A stretch of DNA of 58,000 nt from assembly GCA_014529385.2 (NCBI GenBank), contig CM043942.1, forward strand, positions 55,927,340-55,985,339. The letters run 5' to 3'. Origin of the DNA: Adiantum capillus-veneris (Eukaryota > Streptophyta > Polypodiopsida > Polypodiales > Pteridaceae). The translations under genes and the position numbers were made by a program. Of the stretch, positions 41,010-51,019 are shown piece by piece. The notes under the pieces were generated by a model. That model did not search any database. It saw only the letters and a program-made list of their open reading frames with translations, and was not told the DNA's origin. Positions within the stretch are counted from its first letter, which is position 1, and each line of letters begins with the position of its first letter.

Positions 41010-41660
41010 AATGACTCTGTTTTTCACTCCATTTGTTTAGTATGTAGTGTCTAAACAGTTGAGAGCAAAGACCACGCATGCGCGAGATCACCTTCTTGCC
41101 GTCATCATCCATGATGATGCCGCCACTGAAGTCGACGGAGTAAGGCAAGCCCTCTAGCCGGTGACGCATGAACCTGGGTGTCCCGGCAGGGGTCTCTAGC
41201 GGCGTGTCGATGGGGGTACGGACGTCAGGTGTCTCCACCGGCGTCTGGGCCCCGAAGCGAGGAGTGTCGAGTGGGGTGGCCCTGGCGGAGTAGGTAGAGG
41301 TGTGTAGCTGCTAGGAACAGTCAACCCGTGCAAAACTTGGCGTAGATGGCGATGCTGTGGCTGGTGTGGGGGCGGGCAAAGAAGGGGAGGGTAAAGAGCC
41401 TCGTCGAACACGAGGCGGTGTGGAGGCATCGGTGGCGGAATCTCCACAACAACCGCCACCGCCACCACTAGAGCGCCGGTGTCTAGACGAGTGTGAATTT
41501 GTCTTGTCAGCGCCGAAGCTTCGGAGCGCGCCGAATGCTCCGAAATAGAGGGAGATGCGGATGGAGTAGGAACGCGCGATGATGCGCCAGAGCGATGATG
41601 CTCCACGTACCACTGTCTCTGCTGCGGTGACAAAGAAGAAAGAAACTCCTCATCATCCAT
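41010..41660 (-). pseudogene. CACTA second gene (TnpA-like position), truncated by Copia-2
   Basis: An exon opens after an intron-like CAG with MDDEEFLSSLSPQQRQWYVE. After frame changes come a Pro/Thr/Ser-rich stretch (repeated TPxxTP: TPVETPDVRTPIDTPLETPA) and a charged block (GLPYSVDFSGGIIMDDDGKK, then RMRGLCSQLFRHYI). The reading runs straight into the Copia-2 LTR after KQSH. In CACTA elements the gene after TNP2 encodes a DNA-binding accessory protein; the plant-transposase-like assignment here rests on position and general composition, not on a clear domain match. Confidence 0.6.
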
Positions 41661-43545
41661 ACCTGCATTAAACACACGAATATTTAAACTTAATATTGAA
41701 TGAATAGAGTAGACAATGACGCAAAGACCATTAAATACAATGACGTAATGACACATATAAATACAATGATGCAATGAATTGAGTGATAGAAGAGGCAAGT
41801 CGAAAACTCAGAATTTTCAATCAAAAGATGTGAGCGCGAGTAGAAAAGAGCGTTATACACCATGGAAGGTACTTAGAGAGCCAGAGCTTTTACAACACGG
41901 AGCAAAATTGTTCAAATACAACATTTGTGGCTTTAAGAGATCTCTCTCTCATCCTCGCATAACTCAGCATAACTTCCTATATCTATATAGAGCTCTCCGT
42001 TTAAACACATATCCTCTGTTTCATTTTGTAGCTCCTCTGCATGCACCCCATATAGAGTAGTAGCATCTTGATGCTCGTCTGGCACCACCGCAGCGGCTTC
42101 TGATTGAGCATCTTCTCTGATCTCCTCCATTGATGCCGTTGTGATTGGCACATGGTAGCCTTCATACGTCCTTGCACTACGAGGGGCTACCTCTATGACG
42201 TACCACCAGTTTGATGTAGACTTTGTAGGATGAAATATTACCTGCCAGAGCCACATAACTTACATGAGAGCTTTCAAGCACATAACTTGTAAAAGGGGGA
42301 TGTTAACTATTTACATACTTACTTGTTCACAATGCTCGGGTAGTACGAAAGTGTCTCTTAGGTCAGTCCATTTCTTAGTAGAATCCACCTCAAGAAAACC
42401 AGACTCTCCTCTACGCACAGTAGCGTTGCGACCCTCCATGATTATCTTGAACCATTGCACGTCGAACAAGTCGACAAAAAATCCTCTGTAATCGATCCTC
42501 AAAATCTCTTGCAGCGTGCCGAAGTAAGTGAGTTCCGCCACCATAGGATCTGCATCAGAGGAACGTCGTCGACTAGACTGTTCAAATTTTGCCATGATTC
42601 CACAATCTTGAGTAAAACGCTTTTTGTCGATTCGTTCCACCCTAAAATGTCGACCTTTACACCATGCTGCTGTGTATGACTTATACTACAACGAACAAAG
42701 ATTATGAGTGGCCGTTCAAACGTTTAGAAATAAAGTCACTAGCTAGTCGTACATTGCAAACTTACCTTGGTCGCGCAACCCCGAGAGTACTCCCACTCTT
42801 CCTCAGTCACTTCGTCACCGCATTGTTGTGCGCTTTTCAATTGGTTGTGCAACCATCTTAAGCTCATGAAGGTTGGTAGGCTCTCCAGAACCGTCGGATA
42901 GTGCATCGGTGGTCGTCTTCCCCGTCTCCACTCGATTCGTGCCCTTTGTCGCTCTTGCTTTGCATCCTCATATTGTGAAATCCACTTTTGCATCACTGGA
43001 TTGTGAAGCATGCAAAATCGGTTGATTTTAGCCTCTAGATCTTCCGTCATCTTCTTCTCAACACCGAGATTGCACATGACAATCCCAGATATGCGCTCAT
43101 CATCTATGGTTCGCCATAGCGTGTCCCGGCTTTATCAAATCCGTCTAGCCACTCTCCAATGTACACTAGGGACTCTGATACCAACCAACCTTCTGCCATG
43201 CTACCCTCCGGACGTGCCTTTTGACGCACATATCCCTTAAGCGTTTTCATGAAACGTTCTAAGAAGAACATCCATCTGGAATGAACTGTGCCAGCTATTT
43301 CCACCTCATCAACTATGTGAACAAGAAGATGCACCTGAATGGTTAGCATGGTAGTAGGAAAATGTTTCTCAAACATGCACACAAGCTCCGCAGCATTTAG
43401 TTTGGCGAATGGTATGGAGTCTACGTTGATCTCCTTTTGTGAGATCCATTGCACCAGCTTTGCAAGTTTGTAGATTGTGTTACGGATGTCGAGAGACAAA
43501 CATCCCTCAATGGCAACCGGTAAAATAAACTGTAAAGTATGTGCA

Positions 43546-43592
43546 GCAATGATATTAAAGTCCACATTTTATGCAATGATATTAAAGTCCAC
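43546..43592. repeat. 27-bp-period duplication at a TNP2 exon border
   Basis: GCAATGATATTAAAGTCCA occurs at 43546 and 43573, next to the CAG|GTACGT donor at 43604/43603. It duplicates the acceptor side of the following exon. Confidence 0.8.
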
Positions 43593-43953
43593 TATGAACG
43601 TACCTGACACATTTTATGCCAATCGTGTGACTTCAAACCGGTAAGCTTTCCTTCTTTAGTAAAACACGTTCGGAGCGAGTGCATTACGCCAGTGGGGGTC
43701 CGCAAAGATCGAATGGTCTCTTTTACTTTGCGTTCTTGGGCTCCTGTGAAAATCCATGGTGCTTTAGGGAGTTTTATCGATCCATCAGACGCTGTTTGCG
43801 GCCAATATTGCTCCATACGATCCACATTTCTAAGGTCAACTCTGGCTCCCAAAGTATCTTTCTTACCGGTCAGATGGTCCCATAGTAGATTACCCACATT
43901 CTTGAATATGTGCATTGGATCGAGCAAGTGATTGATCATGAGTCGGGGCCAGT

Positions 43954-43987
43954 ATGGTAACTCGTACCATATGGTAACTCGTACCAT
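43954..43987. repeat. 17-bp tandem duplication in the TNP2 gene
   Basis: ATGGTAACTCGTACCAT is present twice in a row. Since 17 is not a multiple of three, it shifts the frame within ELPYWPR. Confidence 0.88.
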
Positions 43988-45673
43988 AGAGATAGTCTCT
44001 TCATCCCTGGAGGCAATCCGTCATCGCACATCTCCTTCTGCTCTAACCATGCTTGTGCAGACATCCTTGGTGGCTCTCTTCCCAAAAAGCCGTCGCGTAA
44101 CACATGATTCTCTAGAAGATACGCTTGATGACCTTCGTAGATTTGCTTCTTCAGTGAGGGCGCCCTACGTGCATTCAGTCTAGGTCCACATGTGACACAT
44201 GCTCTGTATCCGCTTGTTTGAAGCCCTGCATGTATACACATGATAATAGATCAACTATGGGAAAAAACAAGATTTACAGTGTCTGAGTGAGGAGTGTCAA
44301 TAGATCACCTGAGCATTCTGTTAGCCCGGGATAGTCATGCATGGTCCACATTAGAATGCCTCTGATCAAAGCATTCCGTCGTCCTGTGTGTCGGCTCATA
44401 TCCACCACCTCTATGCCAATCCACAATTGTTGTAGCTCTTCCAATAGTGGACGAAGATACACATCCATATTCCCCACTTTATATCGCCCTGGCACAATCA
44501 AGCTTAGCCATAGGTGCCCCTTCTTCGTAGTCAACCACGGGGGAATGTTGTAGTTGACGATGACAACGGGCCATACACTGTAAGATGTTGATCTTTGACC
44601 AAATGGATTTACGCCATCCATAGCCAGGCCTAAGCGCAAATTTCGAGCTTCCCTGGCAAAATCCGACCATGTTCCATCTATATGTTTCCAGGCTGCGCAA
44701 TCTGCAGGAATTCGTAGCACACCATCCGAAGATTTATTCTCCTCATGCCATGATGCTAGGGCGGCCATGGACTTACATTCGAAGAAATGCTTGATGCGAG
44801 GAAGCAGAGGAAAATGTCGCAAAACCTTTTGTGGATTTTGTCCCGTGGAGATCTACTCGATATCTTTCGGAATCACATTTCGGACACTTCTCCATGTCTA
44901 TGTATTCCCTTCTGAAAAGAATGCAGTCATTAGGACAAGCGTGGATAGAATTGTAATCCATCCCCAAGTTTCGCAAAATCTTTCTTGCTTCATCTCGGGA
45001 ATCTGGCATCACATTGTCAGCTGGTAGTATGTGCTCTTTAAGCAATCTACACAACATAAAAACGATACAGTCATGTAAAAATCTATCAGATCATTATACA
45101 TTTAGAGTTTTATTAAAGTAAACTAATTGTAATAGATCACCTGAAAAGCGTTGTGACGCTAGTGTCACTCCATCCAAACTTTGTCTGCATGTTGAGAAGA
45201 ACCAGGAGTGCTTTCAATCTAGACATACGTGCTCCATTATACAATGGCGTATCGGCTTCACTTTTCATATCATCATAGATAAGCCTTTCTGAATCCATGA
45301 TCGTCTCGATCATTTCATCAATCTCGGGCTCAAACATTGCCTCGTTGGGAATGTGCTCTGCATGATCATCCCCCGAGCTGTCAGAGGCTACATCTTGTGG
45401 CCTCACATATGCTGCTTGACCAAAGCGCCTGCGAACACGTCTATTGGGTTGCAAGATTGCTGCTTGTTGGCCAGCGTCAGAGTCCGACGAGTTATAATTG
45501 GCAACAACTCGATCTATAATAGATGGATCGAACTCGCCAAATTCGCGAACGTGCTGCAAAGAAACACATCTTGTCCGTCGCACAGCATGCTTGCATTGAT
45601 TACAAGGACATAAGACCCTCGTTGAGAGATAGGTGTTTCGGTTGGACGGTCCCACATCCTCGTCACTACTCAT

Positions 45674-45735
45674 AATGAGGATAAAAATCTTATAACCTGG
45701 ACAACAAATTTAATATTCTATTGGCATTCTTCGTC

Positions 45736-45769
<34 letters not shown>

Positions 45770-46384
45770 ACCTCCCATTCTCTAGTCATGTCCAATCCCC
45801 ACACACCTCGGTCTAGAGGTGCACGGAGATCAGAACCACCGGGTTATAATCTCGTCTTTATTGGTCAATACCTATATTTGTGGGTACAAGAAATCTACAG
45901 ACCCACGTCTACATGATACTGCATGTAGTGGACAAAACCCCTTTGCCTCTTCTCTAGCTGTAGCACTTCACAGCATCTTAACATCTTTTCATAGTAGATC
46001 TTTTCACTGTTCGTCTAACTCTAAACCCTAAACCGTAAGTAATTCTTGCGTGGACTCGATCTAACGTAAATAAGCGTAAATCTAAATAAACGTAAATCTA
46101 ACTAAAAATAAACCTAAATCTAATTTAACGTAAGTCTACATCTAACCTAATCTTTAACGTCTTTTGGGATAGTTTCCTACGACATTAAAACTCTCTTCTT
46201 CTTGTGTGTGTGTGTGTGTGTGGGTAAACCTAAATAAATCTAAATAAACCTAAGTCTAATCTAATATAACATAAATCTAAATCTAACGTAAATTATGTTA
46301 TATTAAAAACAAAGAACTAAACTAACAGGGATTATAAGAACCTTAAAATTGATTTAACACATAATTTTTCACATAACTCGGCAA
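45674..46384. other. CACTA 5' region: microsatellite and TAAATCTAA-rich repeat
   Basis: Upstream of the TNP2 start. A CT tract lies at about 45739-45767. Around 46020-46140 are many TAAATCTAA, TAAACCTAA and AACGTAAAT words, including TCTAAACCCTAAACC, close to the plant telomere unit CCCTAAA but too degenerate to be a telomere. No gene seen. Confidence 0.6.
46060..46225. repeat. Direct repeat block, copy 1
   Basis: The TAAATCTAA-rich block ending in TAGTTTCCTACGAC and CTCTCTTCTTCTTGTGTGTG recurs at about 46765-46945 with few changes. The two blocks bracket the captured HMA fragment. Confidence 0.8.
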
Positions 46385-46732
46385 GAGTTGGCATTCTCAT
46401 CACTAAAGATGTGAGAGTTAACTTCCGGCGGTGACGTTGCCTCATCTCCATCCACATCTGACAACAGCAATTGGCCCTTTAGACAGTTCTTGCTCTTGTT
46501 ACTAACTTTGAAGTTGCTGTTGAATGACTAGAGGTTGTCTAGATGGTCATTGTGTCGGGATATATAGTGACTCTTGCCGCCCTGAAGATCCACCTTCTTC
46601 CCTATCTTCTGAAGACATTTCACCAGTACTTTTGGATCGACGGAGCCCACCATGAGTGAAGGCAGCAATACCCTATATTCCATTGAGGGCTTTCTTCACC
46701 CGCTTCATGCAGGCATCGCAGTCTATGGAGAC
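46385..46732 (-). pseudogene. Captured heavy-metal-associated (HMA) domain gene fragment
   Basis: The minus strand from 46732 reads VSIDCDACMKRVKKALNGI, which carries the CxxC metal-binding motif and following basic helix of plant HMA/HIPP proteins. After a stop and frame change it reads GSVDPKVLVKCLQKIGKKVD, the typical second half of the domain (VDPxKVLKxLQKxGKK), then LQGGKSHYISRHNDHLDNL, a TAG, and a Ser/Asn-rich tail. HIPPs bind metals through this domain. Here the fragment has no intact frame, lies inside a CACTA element and is flanked by direct repeats, so it is best read as a host gene piece captured by the transposon. Confidence 0.7.
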
Positions 46733-46764
46733 CTAAATCTAATCTAATATAACGTAAATCTAAA

Positions 46765-46945
46765 TCTAGCGTAAATAAACGTAAATCTAATTAAAAATAA
46801 ATCTAAATCTAATCTAATTTAACTTAAATAAACCTAAATCTAATTTAACGTAAGTCTACATCTAACCTAATCTTTAACGTCTTTTAGGATAGTTTCCTAC
46901 GACGTTATAACTCTCTTCTTCTTGTGTGTGTGCGCGTGTGTGGAT
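46765..46945. repeat. Direct repeat block, copy 2
   Basis: Second copy of the block at 46060-46225, on the other side of the HMA fragment. Confidence 0.8.
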
Positions 46946-47127
46946 GTGTGTGCCAATAAAAAGAGATAAATGGTAAAACCTTTCTATCACCCATGCCAAG
47001 TATGATAGATTGGTTATGCCATTTCCCTCTTGAATAATAGGTCTTGAGTTCAACTCCTCGTCGGCTAGATCTTTAGGTCTTTTAATTTTAATTAGTTTCC
47101 TACGACGTTAAATTAGTTTCTCTCTTT

Positions 47128-47342
47128 CTCTCTCAATGTGTGTGCGTTTTTTTGTTTATGTATGTTTTCTCTCTCTTTTCCTCTCTCAATGTGTGCGTTT
47201 TTTGTTTATGCATGTTCTCTCTCTCTTTTCCTCTCTCAATGTGTGCGTTTTTTGTTTATGCATGCTCTCTCTCTCTTTTCCTCTCTCAATGTGTGTGTGC
47301 ATTCTTTGTTTATGTATGTGTGTGTGCGTTTTTGTTTATGTT

Positions 47343-47345
<3 letters not shown>
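47128..47345. repeat. 50-bp tandem repeat, about four copies
   Basis: CTCTCTCAATGTGTG starts at 47128, 47181, 47231 and 47281, each followed by a TTTTTTGTTTATG-type segment. Copies 2 and 3 are almost identical. Confidence 0.9.
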
Positions 47346-47378
<33 letters not shown>

Positions 47379-47506
47379 AACACTATGTGTGTGTGAGAGA
47401 GAGAGAGAGGGAGAGAGAAAGAGGGGAAGGGAACATGAGAGTGAGGAGAGGGAAGGAGCATACCTGGCTCTCCTTCCTCTCCTCGTGTGTGTGTGTGTGT
47501 GTGGAG

Positions 47507-47545
<39 letters not shown>
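47346..47545. repeat. Cluster of CT, GA and GT microsatellites
   Basis: CT at about 47346-47374, GA at 47394-47425, GT at about 47484-47502 and GA at about 47510-47542, close to the CACTA end. Confidence 0.9.
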
Positions 47546-47547
<2 letters not shown>

Positions 47548-47559
47548 CGTTACCTGCTC

Positions 47560-47626
47560 CTTGCTTGAGGGCGCCGAAAAACTCAAATATGAGATCTGAG
47601 TTTTTGGGCGCTCTCTGTTATTTTTT
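47560..47626. repeat. Imperfect inverted repeat in CACTA subterminal region
   Basis: GCGCCGAAAAACTCA pairs with TGAGTTTTTGGGCGC about 10 bp further on (one mismatch), forming a stem of about 15 bp or more. Confidence 0.75.
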
Positions 47627-47636
47627 TAGCCCAGTC

Positions 47637-47694
47637 GGCGTCGCTATGAGCGTCGCAAATTTACTTGTAAATTTGCGACGCTCATAGCGACGCC
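47637..47694. repeat. Perfect 58-nt palindrome in CACTA subterminal region
   Basis: Two 28-nt arms, exact reverse complements, around a 2-nt centre (TT). Each arm carries two CGTCGC-type words, and the word recurs twice more before the terminus (47711-47734). CACTA transposase accessory proteins bind clustered subterminal motifs, which is the probable role. Confidence 0.92.
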
Positions 47695-47745
47695 GGGATT
47701 ATTATTTTTTGAGCGTCGCTGCGTGAGCGTCGCTAATATGAATAG

Positions 47746-47757
47746 CCTCTTGTAGTG
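47746..47757 (-). repeat. CACTA terminal inverted repeat (5' end)
   Basis: On the minus strand CACTACAAGAGG, matching the canonical En/Spm end CACTACAAGA. The partner end is not in the window. Confidence 0.88.
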
Positions 47758-48481
47758 ATTGAGATTGAGAGTGAGAGTGTGATTAAGATTGAGATTGTGC
47801 ACAAGATTTAGATTGAGAGTGAGAGTGAGAGTGTGATTGAGATAGCTCGGGGGTGGTCGGGAGGTTATGAAACGAGCTATGCTCTTCTTGTAATGATTAC
47901 TTTGTATCCATACAGACTCTTTATTCCCATTTGTTTACTCTGCGTACTCTGTATATTCTTTGTTTATTATCAATGTATTTCGCTCTCCCGTATCGCATGA
48001 CAGAATAAAACTATCATACCCTTATCTTACATATAAAATTTAGGTCTCACATGATTGAACTGAGTAAAACTAGTCAAAGAGTGTGTAGCATAGTGACTGG
48101 CAATGTACTAAGGACCAATTCTGTTGATAACTAGATGTACCCTCGATGTGTCTTAGTTATACTTTCAAACTATGTGCCCGATCAACCTGCACTCTTGTGG
48201 CTACTCGTCTAATTCTACCCATCCAAAGCTAGCTTAAATAAATCAACCCTTGACCTGCTCCAAATCAGTCCTTATCTATGATCGACTTGATGCAAAATTT
48301 GATTTGTGACCTGATAAAAAACTTCCCCTAAATTCATCCAATTTCTAGTGCACATTGATGACCAGTCGTCGTTACAAGTAATCAACCTGGGTCAAGTTCC
48401 CCCTCTCCTCATAAATATAACACCCCCCTCCCTTATTTTGAAGATAAATTACTAGGGGTCTAGCCCTAACTTATACGCTTA
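47758..48481. other. Non-coding spacer
   Basis: No gene. The first ~85 bp are repeats of GAGATTGAGAGTGAGAGTG type. The rest is AT-rich with no long frame. Confidence 0.5.
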
Positions 48482-49938
48482 TGTAACTTGTAAAAAAACC
48501 CCCCTCCCCTGCACTTACGTGGTGCGGTAAGTTTTCCATGGTGAATCCCCCGGGGCCAGCCCTAAGAATAGGGGAGGAGAGAGAAACACACCCACACGCT
48601 CCAAAGCTTTCCCCTTGTTCACAAAGGGAATAAAGGACACATGGCAGGCTCTTAGCCCAGTTCCCCCCAATCTTCCCTCAGATCCTATTGGATGGCCAAA
48701 GCGGTGGACCAACGAGAATTAGGCTAGAGTAAAATTAGTCTAATCAATTTAAAATTGCTTGATAAAAGAACGAATAGAAATTAAGCTCCGTAGGAGACTA
48801 TTGGATAGTCTACCAAGGGGTCAAATGAGCATCAAGCAGCCCAATGGCTTGCTGGATTCCTATTGGCCAGAAGACTAAAAGGTTCAATGAGAGTTTAATA
48901 AATTATTTTAATTACCTAAAGCTCTCACAAAAGGGGAAAGGGGGACACTTGTCACAAGAATATTAAATTTACCTCTTAATTGTTATTGGCTAAGCCTTGC
49001 AGGAGCCAATGGGAGGCCAGAATGAGTAAATCCCAAGAGGGGTCGACCAAGAAGAGAGAGAGGGCTGCATTTTTTACTAATACAATTACACACACACACA
49101 CACACAACTCATGTGTGGAAGAAGAACTCCATCTCCTTCTCCAAGCATTGAGAAGTAGAGGCCTACACCAACAACTCTTGGCTATGAAGTGCAAATCCAA
49201 CCAAGAGCCAAGCTTCAATGGCATGCTCATCTCCTCTACCATGCTAATTACTAAGCTAAGCTATGCTCTAAGAGTGATTATGTGAGGAGAATACTTCTTT
49301 CTTGTAAGATACATCTTCTTCCTCTTCATCTTTCCTCATTCCCTGCTAGCTCTCACCATCTTTGAAGGTGTGTGAGGTCTTGGGACTCAGGCTAGGTTTT
49401 TTAAAGCATAATTTGGTGCATGAAGCTTCCATCTTCATTGCACCAATGAGTTTTGTCAAGGAACACAAAGATTGTATTGTACAAAAGTCTCCCTTGATGG
49501 GAGAAGCTATAATACAAAAGCCTTTTGGAGGGGGGACCGGCTCCATGTAAATCCGATTCTCAATTGTTGTCAATTGTTCTATTTCTCTCTCTTTTTCAAG
49601 TTTTGTCTATGCCAAACTAGCTAGGTGTAATTGCTATGTTGATTTCTCCAACCAAGTACTCTCTCTATGCTCATTAGGAACTTGTTCTTAATGAAATGCT
49701 CACTATGTCATTATTTTCCGCTACACACAAGTTACCAGTGCATTAAATGTTACATCAATTGTTCTATTTCTCTCTCTTTTCAAGTTTTGTCTATGCCAAA
49801 CTAGCTAGGTGTAATTGCTATGTTGCTTTCTCCAACCAAGCACTCTCTCTATGCTCATTAGGGACTTGTTCTTAATGAAATTCTCACTATGTCATTATTT
49901 TCCGCTACACACAAGTTACTAGTGTATTAAGTGTTACA
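48482..49938 (+). repeat. Isolated 5' LTR with adjoining PBS
   Basis: Begins TGTAAC and ends GTTACA, a perfect 6-bp inverted end pair, and is followed after one base by an iMet primer-binding site, so it is a 5' LTR in plus orientation, about 1457 bp. The 5' limit is chosen by the inverted ends and is less certain than the 3' limit. It contains several CCAAT/ATTGG words and an AC microsatellite (about 49086-49106). No plus-strand element body or 3' LTR was found downstream. Confidence 0.65.
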
Positions 49939-49939
49939 T
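49571..49939. repeat. 185-bp tandem duplication at the LTR 3' end
   Basis: Copy 1 is 49571-49755 and copy 2 is 49756-49939, about 95% identical. Both end in a TGTTACAT word, so two LTR-end-like sequences lie in a row; only the second is followed by a PBS. Confidence 0.92.
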
Positions 49940-49951
49940 TGGTATCAGAGC
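49940..49951 (+). other. Primer-binding site, initiator Met tRNA
   Basis: TGGTATCAGAGC, one base after the LTR end. Confidence 0.9.
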
Positions 49952-50511
49952 TATTGGTTTCCCTTTTCCTGCTCAACAAGAGAGGTCCTCAAGCTTGCTA
50001 CAAACGGTTGGTGTTATTAATTGCAAAAGAGTAAGTAGACTAGGGATTTTTAATCCTTGAAGCACGCCTACTCTATGAAGTTAACGGGGATACCGGAGAG
50101 CTATGGTCTTAATAATGGAGTCCTATGGGGCTTGCCTATGGCTTAATCATTATTAAGCTATTAGAAGCTTGACAGGAACCAATGTTGTCTTGGCTCTGTG
50201 AAACCCTCTCTTCTATTCCTTGCAATTTATAATAATCGAGCCACGGGTATAGATGCTTGAGTGCTTATCTTTGAAGGTAAAGAGGAGTAGCAACTAGGGC
50301 TTGAAGTGCCAAAGTACTTGTTGTGACTTGTTCTAAAGGGAGTGAAAGATTGGCAGCTGCAACTTCAAGACTTTTAATAGACCCGATAGCTATAGTGATC
50401 TGTGCTATTATGTCTCGATCACGGTCCCACCATTGGATTCATTCTTGACCTTGTTACTGACTTTCTCAAAAAGATGCTTGGTATCTTCCACGGGAGCAAA
50501 AATGACACACA
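49952..50511. other. Non-coding leader of a lost retroelement
   Basis: Follows the PBS, so it is probably the leader of the element whose 5' LTR lies at 48.5-49.9 kb. No gag start was recognised. Confidence 0.45.
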
Positions 50512-50751
50512 TTATGTGACTACCCATTGTAACATGCACCTAGTTGTCAAAGCATTGTATATACACATTGTATTTTCGTTGCATGGTGTGACCAATATTA
50601 GTTGATTATTCAAGGTATCTAATAATAATACAAAAAAGTTATGGGAACATTCATATCCATTGATATGTAATATGAGATCCACAAAACCTATAGCAATACT
50701 AATAGTTCCATTGAATCCGGTAAATGTTTTTTCCAAGGGGTGTAGGATCAA
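50512..50751 (-). pseudogene. Retropepsin-like fragment of uncertain origin
   Basis: 79 open codons on the minus strand: LEKTFTGFNGTISIAIGFVD, then INGYECSHNFFVLL and NQLILVTPCNENTMCIYNAL. The layout matches the C-terminal half of Gypsy protease (GFNG, GxVxLxxxxxG, FxVL, then an LILGTPW-like box read here as LILVTPC). The active-site DSGA half is not seen. It lies downstream of the minus-strand integrase of Gypsy-2, so it belongs to another element or a rearranged piece. Confidence 0.4.
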
Positions 50752-51019
50752 TTTTGGAATTTGTTGCTACATATTCCAACTAATTGTATTCACATGAGAT
50801 CAATGCATGAATAGGTAACATTCTGACTCCTAGCTTTACAGAAATATATGGATCCACATTTTTGTCATTGTCCTCAATGTTGGTAATCTAATAACTTTTG
50901 TGCTTCCTCTTTGCTACACATTCTCTGGCTTCTTGTTGTGCCTCTTGAATCTTGAGCTCTTGCTTCTTTTTCCTATTTTTAACTACATGTGTCCTTTTGA
51001 GCATGCATGTGTCAACGGC

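Larger units (their letters stand above)
41960..45673 (-). pseudogene. CACTA TNP2-type transposase, multi-exon
   Basis: Exon 1 (45673-45141) starts MSSDEDVGPSNRNTYLS and ends at CAG|GTGATC. Exon 2 opens after TGTGTAG (45046), with CPNDCILFRREY and CPKCDSERYRVD. Then KVLRHFPLLPRIKHFF, DGVNPFGQ, the tnp2 signature (MDVYLRPLLEELQQLW, RGILMWTMHDYPGLTECSG) and a donor at 44309/44308. An exon from ~44229 carries the CVTCG zinc pair; ELPYWPRLMINHLLDPMHIF follows. A DUF4218-like part (43565-43104) and a DUF4216-like exon (YFGTLQEILRIDYRGFFVDL) with a GTAAGT donor come later. Frames are broken at about 44845 and by a 17-bp tandem duplication at 43954-43987. The protein would bind the ends and catalyse excision. 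Confidence 0.9.
41010..47757 (-). mobile_element. CACTA (En/Spm) DNA transposon, interrupted
   Basis: The 5' end is at 47757 (minus strand), with the canonical terminus CACTACAAGAGG. Inward lie subterminal CGACGCT-type repeats, a microsatellite-rich leader with a captured gene fragment, a multi-exon TNP2 transposase gene (45673 to about 41960) and a second gene truncated by Copia-2 at 41009. The other terminal repeat is beyond the insertion. CACTA elements move by cut and paste and make 3-bp target duplications; ATT follows at 47758-47760 but its partner is not visible. Confidence 0.92.

Noticed and set aside
46010-46150. Interstitial telomere array (TCTAAACCCTAAACC).
   Set aside because: Only about two near-exact CCCTAAA units; the rest are degenerate TAAATCTAA words without a 7-bp period.
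47136-47599. Open frames of 86-153 codons in three frames over the CACTA microsatellite region.
   Set aside because: Translations of the 50-bp tandem repeat and CT/GA/GT tracts (poly Ser-Leu, Arg-Glu); not a gene.
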